NCBI GenBank assembly: GCA_003290165.1
Contig: QNQO01010682.1
Coordinates: forward strand, 53,794-117,793
Reading direction: 5' to 3'
DNA from: Berberis thunbergii
Taxonomy: Eukaryota > Streptophyta > Magnoliopsida > Ranunculales > Berberidaceae
Length of the DNA: 64,000 bases
Shown here: one piece after another, positions 11,316 to 22,839 of the stretch
How the letters are laid out: each line of letters starts with the position of its first letter
Position numbering within the stretch: position 1 is the first letter of the stretch
Program-made: the position numbers and the translations under genes
Notes under the pieces: generated by a model
Seen by the model: the letters and a program-made list of their open reading frames with translations, nothing else
Databases searched by the model: none
What the model was told of the DNA's origin: nothing

Positions 11316-11745
11316 TACCAAGTCAGGAATCCAAGTCACCTTTCTCAATACCGAGTCTAACCAGGAATGCCTTGTCCGGGCTGCTGACATTCAATCCCGG
11401 TTTGGTCAGTTCCTTGAGTTTCAGTTTGAGACCATCCCTGATGCACCTCCTGTTGTCACGGTCCAACGCGTAATTTTGCAAGCGACTCATTGCACACAGT
11501 TATAAGACATGTTTGCAACCAAGTTTCCAGGAATTATTGTTTTCAGATCGGTTTGAATCTGCTGGAAATACCCCAGTTTCGAGTATAATAGCAGATGTGT
11601 TATTTAGTTTTACCATTGAAGTGGCAAAAGAGCTCGGGATTCCATCCCTATCATTCGTACTTGAATTGCTTGTTATTTCTGGGCTTGTTTTTGCATTCTC
11701 TAACTAATTCAAGCAGGGTTTGCATTTGATACGTCCCATTTGGAG
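11316..11745 (+). pseudogene. Decayed UGT first exon in intron of copy A (b)
   Basis: Similarity starts after the N-terminal 30 residues (SGIQVTFLNTESNQE...) and runs to a GGAG/GTATG donor-like end. It contains frameshifts and stops, although SIIADVLFSFTIEVAKELGIPS is still readable near 11580. The Gly after the catalytic Asp is Val. The matching copy in gene B is at 25353-25779. Confidence 0.8.
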
Positions 11746-12143
11746 GTATGAAACAATTATTCTCTTTGGTTTGATCAATGTGCTTTGCATTCTGTAGTCC
11801 CCTGCTCGCTGCCTGCCTGCCTGGTGATTTTAAAACCTTTTATATATTATATACACCTTATGCTGCCATAAATGTATTAATTTGTACTATATCATATACA
11901 TTTTATGCTACCATATGCTTTTGAAAAGATCCATAAATTTAAGTTAAATACAATCATATTAATCAGCTCGAATGACAACAATTATAGAAGATTGACATTG
12001 ATAATTATAAAAGGTAACTGATCTCAAACTAAACCATTTTAAATATGTTATTCTGTTGGAGATGGTACAATATACATATCAATAGGTGATATGGATCCAA
12101 CATAATATATATAATACTATTCAAAACTTGCTGGTAAGGTAAG

Positions 12144-12311
12144 GATGGAAGTGATCTTAATCACATCTTCCGGGAAGTAAATTCGGTGGCAGATGTTTTG
12201 GTGAATCTTGTGCAAGTGGAGGGTCAGTCTAGAGTCTTTGATAATTGGTCATTACTTAGTAGATTCAAACCTCTCTTAAGGTTGGATAAAGACAATACCG
12301 CGTATATTTGA
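12144..12311 (+). pseudogene. L1-type LINE RNase H tail fragment
   Basis: A 55-codon open piece ends in TGA at 12309-12311. It reads HIFREVNSVADVLVNL, then WSLLSRFKPLLRLDKD. This is the usual C-terminus of the RNase H domain of plant L1 elements (HI.REANS.AD.LA). It is duplicated at 26152-26319, where a stop interrupts it, so it was present before the A/B duplication. Confidence 0.75.
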
Positions 12312-12512
12312 GTGTTTAGGAATGCTTAATGTATTTCCACAGGCAAAGTCATAATCTACTCCTGTATGTATTTACAGCCTTTGTGCATCCTGTAATCTAC
12401 TACTACTTACAGTGGAGTATCCTTTATGATCAATATATACTACTGGGGAATCAATCCGCTGTCTTGTTTTCTTTCAACTAGAAGAAGAAGTTGAAACAAG
12501 AAAGAAGAACAG

Positions 12513-12957
12513 AGCCATATCAATTCCATGCTCAAGTTAGCCGAGCTCCTTGCTGTCTGACTCCAAGTTACCTTTCTTAACACAGAGCACAACCATGACC
12601 ATCTACTCTGGTCCACTGATGCTCAAACCTGGTTCACCCAGTTTCGATTTTAGACCATCTGTAATCCATTTCCTATTGCTCCCACCACTCCACCGCGTAA
12701 TGCTAATATTCAAACTGACTAGTTGCCTGTAGTCATGGCTGTTTTGAAGCCAAAATTTCGAGATTTGTTTTCTGGCAGGTTGGAATCTGCTGAAGGCCCC
12801 TGGTAATATGTATAATAGCAGATAGGCCATTTAGTTTATGATCAAAGTGGGGAAAGAGTTTGGATTCTGCCTGTTTTATTTCGTACAACGAGTGCTTGTT
12901 ATTTCTGGGCTTGTTTCTGTATTCCCACACTAATCCAATCAGGTAAAATTCCAAGTG
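12513..12957 (+). pseudogene. Decayed UGT first exon in intron of copy A (c)
   Basis: It begins at HINSMLKLAELLAV, equivalent to residue 19 of the intact exon, with a stop straight after. It is recognisable by scattered nucleotide identity to the end of exon 1 (ACGAGTGCTTGTTATTTCTG near 12890, then TTCCAAGTGGAG). It has many stops. The counterpart in gene B is 26493-26940. Confidence 0.75.
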
Positions 12958-13589
12958 GAGATAATTTTGCTTGCCAAATCGGGAATCTCTTTTTGTTGTT
13001 GTTGTTTAAGATGTTTTCACAATTACAATTGGAAGATTATGTAGAATTCTTTTGACAAGATTTGGATTAGTTCACCAAATAGCTCCTCATAGTTCACGAT
13101 ACATGGAGCAAACAAAACAGGATGTCTGTGGACCGATTCTGATCAGTTGATGTATGAATGACACTTAATCTTCTTGAACCACTCAAGCTTTTAGAAGCTA
13201 GAATTTAATACCAAAGCATCGAGAGACTACAGTTCACTGTCTTTGTCCATGAACCTATGCTAAAGCTTAAAGCTTATCTGATAATATCTTCATGACACTG
13301 ACCTACTCTCCCATGTGTATAATATCTTGACACGAAATACCCAAAGAAGGATGTTTTCATGTTAGGTTAACTTCAACGTGTTAAATTCAACTTGACACAG
13401 GTAACGCGGTAGAAACCTATTGCCACTCCCAATTTATTTCTAGAAGAATTTCATTTCTCCCTCAGAATGAGATAACTAAGATTTTCTTGAAGATTGGATA
13501 GAGTCACGTCACATTCAAAACAAATGCAAGGAAAACCCAAAATAAGTGATGGAAAACAGTTCCCCAACTACAAGGGAGCCCAACGTCTT

Positions 13590-13672
13590 CGTCAGACCAC
13601 CAGTACTTGTTATTTCTAGGCATGTTATTGCATTCCCAAAGTCATCGACGCTGAAGAAATTCCTTTCACAGG
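13590..13672 (+). pseudogene. UGT first-exon end fragment in intron of copy A (d)
   Basis: Only the last ~80 bases of an exon 1 remain, with a reading like TSTCYF, then IPKVIDAEEIPFT and a GTAAG donor. Copy B has the same at 27460-27542. It sits about 130 bases before the real exon 2. Confidence 0.7.
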
Positions 13673-14923
13673 TAAGTTTTGCTCACTAAAAGAGTGAATT
13701 TCAGTACTCCCTCCGATCTTTCCTTCAAGTTTAATTGAGATCGTAAGTGTTTGATAAATTTTTGACTTTGGTGTTATCTAATTACACTCTGTTTTATTAC
13801 TTGCAGAAGATGCAGACTTGGATGAACCAGTAACAAGTGTGCCTGGTATGGAAGGGTTTGTTCGTAGAAGAGATCTCCCTAGTTTCTACCGAGCCAAAGA
13901 CCTAAATGATGTAGGTCTCAATGTGGTCTTAACAGAAACTCAGAATTCCGCCAAAGCATCTGTTCACATACTAAACACTTTTGAAGACCTTGAAGGTCCA
14001 ATCCTGTCCCAAATGCGGCCTCACTTGCCCAAAATTTACACTATCGGCCCTCTCCATGCTCTTCTTGAATCACGTCGTAAAGAATGTGAATCCACACCTT
14101 CATATTCTTCCTCTAACAACAGTCTCTTTGAAGTTGACCCAAGCTGTATCACTTGGCTGGACTCCCAACCATCAAACTCTGTTATATATGTCAGTTTTGG
14201 AAGCTTGATCTTCATGACTCAGAAAGAGATGTTGGAGTTCTGGCATGGTTTGGTTAACAGCAAGGTTCGTTTCTTATGGGTGATAAGGCCAGATTCTGTT
14301 ACGGACAAAGATGAGGAGTTAGAAATTCCTGAAGAACTCTCAGAGGGTACTAAGGCCAGAGGCTATATGGTAGAATGGTCGCCGCAGGAGGAGGTACTTA
14401 AACATCCAGCTGTGGGTGGTTTTTTGACACACAGTGGGTGGAACTCAACGTTGGAGAGCATTGTCACGGGTGTACCAATGATTTGTTGGCCCAGTTTGCA
14501 GACCAGCAAACAAACAGCAGATTTGTTAGTGAGGCATGGAAGATTGGGTTGGATATGAAGGACCAATGTGATAGATCACTTGTTGAAAGGTTGGTCAAAG
14601 ATCTGATGGAGGATAAGAGGGAGGAGATAGTAAGATCTAGTGATAAAATGAAGGAGTTGGCACAGAAGTCTGTTAGTAAAGGCGGGTCGTCATACTCTAA
14701 CCTGGATGAGCTGATCAAAGATATTAAGTCGATGAAGATTGGTGTTTAAAAGATTTATGAGCATTCACAATTTGGTTTAAGGCATTGAGTCTATTATGTT
14801 GATTTTCAGTAAATTAATTTTACTCCTGTGTTTTTATGAACTCCATAATTTTAAGATTGAAAAAAGAGGTTATGACTTGTGAGTGACAGGTAATAAATAA
14901 ATGATATTGGTTGCATTCTTGAA

Positions 14924-15068
14924 GAGTCGTTCTAGATGGCGAGGAAACAGGCGAGGGAGGGTGGTTTGAACCCCCATCTCGCTTGAGATTCACACAGACG
15001 CACATCTCGAGGGGGATGGAAGGTCACACTCCCTCCCTCTCCCGTTTCCTCGACATTTAGAATCACCG
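14924..15068. mobile_element. 145-bp foldback MITE with 9-bp target duplication
   Basis: Flanked by ATTCTTGAA at 14915-14923 and 15069-15077; the uninterrupted site is seen at the paralogous positions near 32362 and 53334. The ends are inverted: left TTCTAGATGGCGAGGAAAC and the reverse of the right end TTCTAAATGTCGAGGAAAC. It belongs to the same family as the element at 35589-35787. The 9-bp duplication suggests Mutator type. Confidence 0.88.
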
Positions 15069-15420
15069 ATTCTTGAATGATACTGAAACGGGTTCCAGAT
15101 AACAATGCATTTGAAAAGTAAAACAAGAATATTATGACAGGTAATGAAATATTGACAATATTGAAATATTTGAAGCTAAGATTGTTGAAATATTGACAAT
15201 AGTGATGATCATTTATATTGACAATAGTGATCGTTGAAATATTGACAATATTGAAATATTTGAAGTGATGTTGATTTATATTATGCTAGGTATTGAAATA
15301 TTGAATTCTTTGATATTCCTTGAGTTAATTAAGAGTTACTAGGTTCAGATATGTAAAATTCTTAATCGGATTGATCGTCTGACTTTTGCCAGTTATACTA
15401 GATTATCTGGTAAACTCGCT

Positions 15421-15475
15421 AAGTCGATGAAGATTGGTGTTTAAAAGATTTATCAGCATTCATAAGCTGGTAAAG
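15421..15475 (+). pseudogene. Detached copy of the UGT 3' end
   Basis: AAGTCGATGAAGATTGGTGT, then TTAA and flank, repeats the last codons (KSMKIGV, stop) of copy A some 680 bases downstream of its stop. It is part of a local duplication of the 3' flank; the rest of exon 2 is absent. Confidence 0.8.
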
Positions 15476-17232
15476 GCATTGAGTCTATTATGTTGATTTT
15501 CAGTCAATTAATTGGATCATCTGATCATGAACCTCATATGTTATCACTTGTTGTAGCGTTATTTTATGTTTTACACATTTGCCATTGGCACTCTACATAT
15601 TATTTTTGCTAAATATTTTGTATTGAACATCATTACTATCTCGTTTTCGCTCTGAGTAAGTATTGTAAGCTTATTCTAAGGTAAAAATATATACTATAAA
15701 TTTTAAGGTTATACTCAGTCAAAATTGAATCACTTGGGGCAAAAATTTAAACGTCGAGAATAAGTTCTCTCCCAATATTTGAATTCGCCATAACATGAAG
15801 TTTAGAGTTTTGTTAAAATGTGCATTAAGATGCCCAACTCATTTTTTCTGATATGATCGACCCGTCTCATTGTTTTGAAAAATATTAAAGATGTGAAGTA
15901 CGTTATACACTTTTTTTAATTATAAAATATATATTTATAAAATTTTAGCGCTCGTGTTGATCATTGATTTTGTTTGAAAGATCTTCAAAAATGCATTTCA
16001 ATGATATCAAGTTTACCGAAATTCGATAACGATGTAGATAGTTATGATAAATTTTCCTTTTGCTAAAAGGAAAACACAATATTTTCTTTCTCCGCCACAT
16101 ATATATTCCACCAACTTTTTTCAAAAGTTTTTCATTATTTTTGCCCTTCTACATATTTTATATTTATAAAATGCCATCATAGAAAATGAATCTCAACCCT
16201 TCAAAATTCAATACATTTCTCAACTTTCAATGCTAACCATTTTTTATCTCTAATTTTTTCAATTTGACTTTGTCCCAGTCAACAATGAATAGTAAAACAC
16301 CACTCTGAATTGTAATATAGAATGTTTTTTTTTAGTGTTTTTATGAACTCCATGATTTTAAGATTGAAAAAAGAGGTTATGACTTGTGATAAATAAATAA
16401 TGATATTGGTTGCATTCTTTGAATGATATTGAAACAGGTTTCCAGATACCGATGCATTTGAAAAGTAAAACAAGAATATTATGATTGGTATTGAAATATT
16501 AACAATAGTGATTGTTGAAATATTGACAATAATGATGTTGATTTATATTATGGTAGGTATTGAAATATTGAATTCTTTGATATTCCTTGAGCTAATTAAG
16601 AGTTAGTATGTTCAGATATGTAAAATTCTTATTCGGATTGATCGTTCGACTTTTGCCAATTATACTAGATTATCTGGTAAACTCGCTACTCGTTCCTCAA
16701 CCAAGCTGCTAATGAGTAGGTTGTAAGCTTCCCAGATCGTTTTCGTGAATCTGATTCCGTGGCCTCCCCTCGGACTTGGATTCCCATGAGTTGTAGGAAA
16801 ATAGTCTTATGAAGAATTAATTTCCTGTGAGTAAATAGATAACCAAACAATGAAAAATATGCATAACAAGGGAAATTAATTCCATTTTCCAAAAAAAATT
16901 GCTAATCAAACAAACCATTAAATAATTATAAGGAATATTCCATTTCCCTAGGGGTGGGCACGGGCAGGGGCGGACCCAGGATTTTAGTCGAGCGGGGGCG
17001 AAATGAAAAATACTTATTAGTTGATAATAGTAGTTATCAATGGTAAAACCAATTTTTTTTTACCGAAGCTAGTAACTAATAAAACAAATTCAACTATAAA
17101 AAATACAATGCATATATCAAATTGGATCCAAGTGTAGTCAATTTTAAGCCAAAATAAGGTCACTATTGATAACCTTAGCAAAAAGCAAACAAGCATAATA
17201 ACTAGAATATATAACTAATATCACAAAAGAGT

Positions 17233-17405
17233 TTGTCTAGGCAGCCAGACTTTAAAACCATTTTTTGGCCAGACTAAAGCATTTTTACACCTTTACCCTT
17301 TCTCTTTAAAATACAATAACAAACATTATCTATAGAAGGGATAGAAATGTAAAAAACTTAAAACCAGACCAAAAAGTAACTATAAAGTCTGGTTGTCTAG
17401 AATTG
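17233..17405. mobile_element. Core-conserved MITE (copy 1), nested
   Basis: The arms TCTAGGCAGCCAGACTTTA and, from the right end reversed, TCTAGACAACCAGACTTTA pair with each other. The middle (CCCTTTCTCTTTAAAATACA...TATAGAAGGGATAGA) is shared with the elements at 43200, 51500, 55390 and 63670. It lies inside the Mutator-like element. Confidence 0.7.
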
Positions 17406-17727
17406 AGAATCACAAAATAATTAAGATAAGTTCTAGGTGAAGCTAAATTTTTTTTTTGAAATTTGCGAATCTAATATGATCATAATACAATTTCAAAGAA
17501 AAAATAGTTTATATGAGGCTCAAATTTTATACGAGTTAGCTAATGGTATATATTTTCATTGAATTCTATCGTTATTATTTTAGATATTAATTTTAAATAT
17601 TTTTTTGTTAGGGGTTTAATATCGCTTGTGAAAAACAATTCATTTATTTAATGTTAATAATTTTTTATTAAACATTTTTTAATGTTTGCAATTACTAATA
17701 AAATTGCATTGAAAATCAAATAAAAAA

Positions 17728-17795
17728 TGCACTCGAAGAGTATCGAACTCAGGTCTTTTACAAAAAGTGATAAACCTCCAACCACTACACCAACA
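17728..17795 (-). other. tRNA-like segment with Pol III A and B box matches
   Basis: On the minus strand the order is TGGTGTAGTGGTTGG (A-box-like, D-arm position), a 20-base middle, then GAGTTCGATACTC (B box within a short T-arm-like stem). The spacing suits a tRNA-derived internal promoter, but there is no acceptor stem or clear anticodon arm. It may be the head of a SINE captured by the Mutator-like element. It is not a functional tRNA gene. Confidence 0.5.
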
Positions 17796-18180
17796 AAAAC
17801 ATGTTTGAATATTTTCATAAACAATTAATTTATTGTATGCTACATTATATAATCGATTTTTTAAGACTAAAATATATATACTAAAAATATTTTAAAAGTT
17901 GAGGGGGGGCAGCTGCCCCCCCTGGTCCCTTAGTAGGTCCGCCCATGGGCACGGGACGAGATGGGACGAGATGAACCCATCCCTATCCCATCCCATTCAT
18001 TCGGGATCGGGACGGGATAGATCTCATCCCATCTCAGACAAGATCAGGACGGGGCGGGATGGGACGAGATGAACACGTGCTAAATAGTCCTCCAATAAAA
18101 AATAACAAAAAGAGTTTTATCTTACATTACTCACACACCAATAATGTCAAATTTATATACATATAACTTACATCATAAAC

Positions 18181-18593
18181 TCTATCCATACAAGTCTTTC
18201 GAACTAATCCTGTATGTGAATTCCATACAAGTCGCATTATCACATCAAACTAGATTTTTCTAAATTATATATGAAATTTGTTCTGATATTATTTTCTGAT
18301 TTCGCATAGTTGCAAAAAATATGATCGATACAAGCAATATATGAGCGTACCATAACCAAAATTTTATTTGGTGAGTGTTGTTTGGTAAAAAAAATTCTTA
18401 TTTGGAAAATTCAATATGGACCCGTGGATTAGTCTAGATATGCAACAACAATAACAAACAGAACATAAGTAAATAAATAGTTAAGTGCAACTCTATAGAA
18501 GCCAATAAATATAACATAAGTAAAAACATAAAGCTTCTTAAAAAATTATCTGAAGTTTACAAAACTTATAGCTTCTAAACAAATATAAGCCAA
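18181..18593. repeat. Right arm of a long inverted-repeat element (partial copy)
   Basis: This matches 29570-29990 almost throughout (CATACAAGTC..., ACTAGATTTTTCTAAATTAT, GAGTGTTGTTT). In unit 2 the sequence belongs to one arm of a long palindrome. Here the centre and left arm are missing and the sequence abuts the truncated hAT-like element. Confidence 0.75.
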
Positions 18594-19355
18594 ATGTTCT
18601 TTTTCATAGTTTACAAAATGAAGACACTATCTTTGTCCCCTCCGAACATAGATGCTTTGTTCATGCCTCGATTTGCTTCGACGCTCACTTCCTCCACCAC
18701 CAATTTCACCATTGTCAACACTGGGGCGTACGTCAGGTTCTTATTCCTCTTGTTCCAAGGTAACGGGCGTACACATTTCATCTAACAAATCCCGTAATCT
18801 ATTTTGTAGGGCGAGCAAAATAACCTTGTCGAAGTTTCCCCTTCTTCAATAGAGACATTGATTAAGTTACGAGCATTAGCAGTGACAATCTCCTGCAGGG
18901 AAATATTAGATGTTAGTGCAAACCATGTAAAATTTTGAAATTACATAAGTGTAAAATGTTTGTACTGACCCTCTAATTTGAAAAAAAAATGTCTTCTTAG
19001 GGGATAACTTCTCTTGTTCTGTGGTTGTACAAAGGGATGACTAATGTGGTAAAATCAGTCCAAGTAATCTGTCACACAGTCCCATGGAAGCTTCACAGGG
19101 ACACCTTGTTGGTTAGTTGGCATGACATTATAATGCAACATTCGAGCGAACGAAGCCAACACCTCATACTGGACATAATAGTGCTTGCCAGATCGAGCTC
19201 TAATTTTCCTTTTGGCTTGGATTGGTTGGATTTGGATAACTTGTACATTTTCCATTTGTCTTATAACTCTATTGGAGTGATATGGTTCTTCTATGTCGAG
19301 GCATAACAAATATCCTGTGAACCATGTGATGCCATGAAGGGGAGTGTTTTTCTTG
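18594..19355 (-). pseudogene. Plant mobile domain (PMD) gene fragment, unit 1
   Basis: On the minus strand a piece reads LDIEEPYHSNRVIRQME (19250-19309), then RKIRARSGKHYYVQYEVLA, LPWDCVTDYLD, a stop in place of an expected Trp, and FYHIS. The pattern (Y..NRVIRQ, then ...DYL.WFYHI) is that of the aminotransferase-like plant mobile domain, found in MAIN-like host proteins and in transposons. Stops and missing ends make it a fragment. At 19356 it is cut off and followed by UGT sequence, whereas the sister copy at 29990 continues. Confidence 0.6.
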
Positions 19356-19360
19356 GACAG

Positions 19361-19812
19361 GCCATGGCAACTCCATGCTCAAGTTATCTGAGCTCCTCGC
19401 TCTCTTTGGACTACACATAACCTTTCTCAATACTGAGTACAACCAAAAAAGCCTCCTTCGTTTATTGATACTGGAACCCGATTCCAAAGCTACCCCAAGT
19501 TTCAATTCGCAGCCATCAGTGATGGTCTTCCTGTGAACCACACTCAAACTTGTAGTGAGCTAAAGGATATGATGCACAATAATCACACTGTTGTGCAGCC
19601 AAGTTAGCGAAAAATATTCTTGTAATGCCTGAAATCCTCCAAAGGTCCTCCAGTGACATCTATAATAACAGATGGGACATTGACCATTGCGATTGATGTG
19701 GCAAAAGAGCTGGGAATTCCTTCAATCAATTTTAGTACCACTAGTGCATCTCATTTCTGGGCTTGTTTCTGCATTCCTAAAGTGATAGAATCTGGCGAAA
19801 TTCCATTCAGAG
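19361..19812 (+). pseudogene. UGT first-exon fragment, unit 2
   Basis: Closely resembles the orphan exon at 9149-9600. It starts at the GCCATG of the PAQGHV site, has a frameshift near 19460 and stops near 19605 and 19624, then reads SIITDGTLTIAIDVAKELGIPS and ends with the same CAGAG/GTATG donor. The first 20 codons are missing, and the left edge is joined to the PMD fragment, marking a recombination breakpoint of the duplication. Confidence 0.85.
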
Positions 19813-22800
19813 GTATGTTTGCTTACTCGAATGAATTTTTTTATTTATTCTTTGTTCAGCTACTCTTGTAATTTGTTGAGAGTCTGAGTCAGTTTGGAAT
19901 GGTGCAATTCTTTCTTTTGTTTAATCTATGATCCGTTGTCCGATCACTGCTTGTACACCCTTGTAGTGTATGCCACATAGAAGCACTGAGGGTTGTCATT
20001 CAGGCTATGGTCACTGCTTCGGCTGGGTTAGTATGACTGTTCTATAATGCGAATCGTTTGGTAATAGCTACTGTCACGCCCCGATTTTCGAGAAAAATGA
20101 ATATCCCAAAAATCCACGTAGGATTATCCGTTTCCCCAAAACTCAGGACGTGAAATTCAATAACAAGAAAAACATTTAGCAGCAATGACAAAATATAGTT
20201 TAGAAAATAGAACAAACTAAAATTTTTAACAAAACTCTAACCAGGAAAAACTGACGTCACTGGCCCCACTAGCGAAACTCCCGTAACGCTGCTCAAAAGT
20301 CTCTAAACCTGAAAAGCTAATCGGCTACATTCTCAAAGGAATGTACCCAAGAAGCAAAAGCTCACTTGGGTCAGCAATAAAGCTGGTGTGAGAAATCTTT
20401 ATCCCAAAAATCAATAAAATCGCACGTGATAAACATCAAGCTAAACACAACAACAAACCATCACACCAGTAGGTAGTTCCTCAACGAGGCAAAAGTGTGA
20501 TGCAAGAAAACACAGTTCCAAGAATTTAGTTCCTCAACGAGGCAGTCATATCATCATCCTAATATGTAAATATGCATTTACCTGTACTTACCCTATAGGA
20601 GTTGAATATGGCAAGTCGGACCTGCAGAAATATTAGTGGACTTGCCATCCTGCATAAAAAGGACTAGAAACAATGCAACATACGTAATTTATTCTTTTTA
20701 TTTGAATTAGGTTCATCTTTTTAACGAAATGATCACTTAGACGATACCACATTCGCACCACCTCCGTGCCGAACATACATGCCCGTATGCCTCTCTCATA
20801 TAAAGGAGGACTACTCCGTCATCCATGCCCAAGTGGGGACATCACATACAGGCATGCATCGCGGATACCCCTAACTATATGAGTACCAAAAGCCACCCTT
20901 GGGCTATCAATGCGCATAAACTCACGTCACATTTTTTACGGATAAATATCAAAGCCTATTTTAGGCATACAAATTCACCACATTTCCGCAAGACTAACCC
21001 GAAGGTTATTTTAGTTTATCTAGTAAGAAATGGGTGCCCCAACTCTGCAAGACGACCCGCAGGTTATTTAGTTTCTCTAGTAAGAGGGGGGAAATAATAA
21101 ACAAAAGAGATGTGGTAGTTCTAAGTGATACAAGTCCAAGTGGTTTATATTTTTAGAAATCAAGGTTTTACCAATATCATTTATTTTTGACATTTCAAAA
21201 TTCATCCACGATGATATTTTGTCATTCATGAATTGATTCACAATCTATTCACCCACATTTTGGGGAAAACATAGCATATTCATTAATCATGCTATGTAAT
21301 AATATGGCAATCAAGCCACTCCTTGATTCAAATATCCAAAATCTTCATAATGCATAAATAAGTCAATATGCATACAAATCTCCAAATTTATCACAATGCA
21401 TTAATATTCATCAACCATTCAAACACCAACCAAACAAAGTCACACCCAATCAATAAAATGGTAAACATGGGTGACCCCAAACATGAACCCAGCAAGCTAG
21501 AAAAATCTCACACATCAAACAGATCAAAAATATTGGAGATCAAGCGTTTGCAGCACAAAACACCACAAATAAGGCAACCTCATTCTCAAACATGCCTAAA
21601 ATCTCACAATTGAATTACCTGAAATGAAACCCGTCATTTCCATACAAGCAATATACATACAGTATACATCAATTAAAATGACCAGCTCTAAGATAATCCC
21701 TCTTCCAATGTCCACAAGAAAATTTTTCACAACATTATGGATTCAATTCAATCCTTCAATGTTTCCTATTACCAACCTCTTTCTCTCCCTAATACAACTT
21801 CTAATAGGTTACTTCCACACATGCTGCCATCACATAAATCAAACAACCCCATAACTCCCTCAATGACATGAATAAGGATCATTTTCACCACTAAAATGGA
21901 ATACTTTTAATTATGTGATCTGATTTTCTACCTTTGCATATGTTACGACTCGATCCACCTCACTTGTCGTTCACCATGTTGAACACACAAAACTGATATC
22001 TAAGTTCTAAATATATATTTCTTATGATGATCCAATTAGATATGTTTATTCAACTCTTTCAATCACGAGTATCCAATCAATGATGAAATATGACAATGGC
22101 TAAAAGATGAAGGACTAAGAGTTTAGAATATTCCATTATACTTGACATCTATCAAACCAATTAGAATAACGATGAATATATCCCCACTGAATTGCTCCTC
22201 CAAAGAGATGAAGGCTAAGAGTTTCACTTACACCTTACACCCAAAACCTTTGAAATGAGATTTAAATCAAGCAATATAACAAGCCTAAGAATCCAATCCA
22301 AAATCATCAAGGGCACACAAATACAGGTCATCACACCGCCAAACCAAAATCCAAATCATAACCAGACATCCTCACAACAAAACTCACAAACCCCATCATC
22401 AAATCCTCACAAATACAATCACTAATTCAGTCAAGAAACAAAGATTTGCAAAATACAGGGAATAAGAAAACTCACAGTAAAAGAGAAAGAATGAAGAAAA
22501 CTCACAGTAAAAGAGAAAGAATGAAGAAAACTCACTTGACGAAATCACCAATGATTTGCGCACCATGCTTAATTGATGAAATGCTAGCACAAGCACAAAG
22601 GTAACTGCTGAAAGTAAATTGATCGGGTTTGATCCCCCTAAACATCATTTCTGTAAAGAGTTGAAGTCCCTCATATTGTTCCCATGCCAACTTTAGTTGA
22701 TAACCCAATCTATGCTCAGAAAAGAACTCAATCCAATCTGTTGTCCAAGCGTTTATTTGAGGTGTGCTTCCAATAGTATTTTCAACATCAAAGCCAAACC

Positions 22801-22839
22801 CTTGGGCTTAGGCAGATCATGCCCACAACCATGTGTCCC

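Larger units (their letters stand above)
10114..14749 (+). pseudogene. UDP-glycosyltransferase copy A (UGT709-like), frameshifted
   Basis: Exon 1 is 10114-10621 and exon 2 is 13807-14749 (phase 1, GT-AG, intron about 3.2 kb). Exon 1 carries PAQGH (catalytic His19) and IIADG (catalytic Asp123); exon 2 carries VPGMEGF.RRRDLPSF, NTFEDLEGPILSQ, IGPLHALL and a PSPG box from [11 protein letters not shown]. Total coding length is 1451 nt, one less than copy B: a run of four C after the tryptophan of MICW is three C here (14490-14492). This shifts the frame inside the donor-binding box, and the shifted frame stops about 20 codons later. The rest of exon 2 is well preserved in the next frame up to KSMKIGV. 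Either a recent pseudogene or a sequence error in a C-run. Confidence 0.88.
14750..16950. repeat. UGT 3'-flank repeat region (unit 1)
   Basis: AT-rich flank without genes. It holds degenerate short repeats of TTGAAATATTGACAATA (15130-15310 and 16490-16570), two copies of a module starting TTTTTATGAACTCCAT (14834 and 16340), and a second copy of the gene's own last codons at 15421. The same modules recur after copy C (35471-37560), after the truncated copy (32253-32632) and at 53188-53900, so they mark each UGT unit. Confidence 0.8.
16965..17946. mobile_element. 982-bp Mutator-like non-coding element
   Basis: Flanked by GGGCACGGG at 16956-16964 and 17947-17955. The empty site with a single copy is at 37571-37579 in the paralogous segment. 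Ends are inverted, CAGGGGCGGACCCAGG on the left against ATGGGCGGACCTAC reading inwards from the right, with GC-rich subterminal blocks. The inside is AT-rich without a transposase frame. The 9-bp duplication supports the Mutator superfamily. Confidence 0.88.
16951..18180. mobile_element. hAT-like GGGACGGGAT element, truncated, split by a Mutator-like insertion
   Basis: TAGGGGTGGGCACGGG at 16949-16964 and the GGGACGAGATG-rich sequence after 17947 form the left half of the element that is complete at 37564-38162. Here it breaks off near 18180 inside ACATCATAAA and continues as different sequence, so the right end was lost in a rearrangement. Confidence 0.75.

Noticed and set aside
11513..11707. 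Open frame with a UGT-like sequence that could be an alternative first exon
   Set aside because: It lacks the N-terminal third with the catalytic His, and upstream frames are broken. Kept as a decayed exon.
17728..17795. Possible tRNA gene
   Set aside because: No acceptor stem and no convincing anticodon arm; only the internal promoter motifs are similar.
20825..21854. Several 70-90-residue frames in the solo LTR
   Set aside because: Lys/Asn/His-rich composition typical of AT-rich DNA, no motifs, and no start or splice context.
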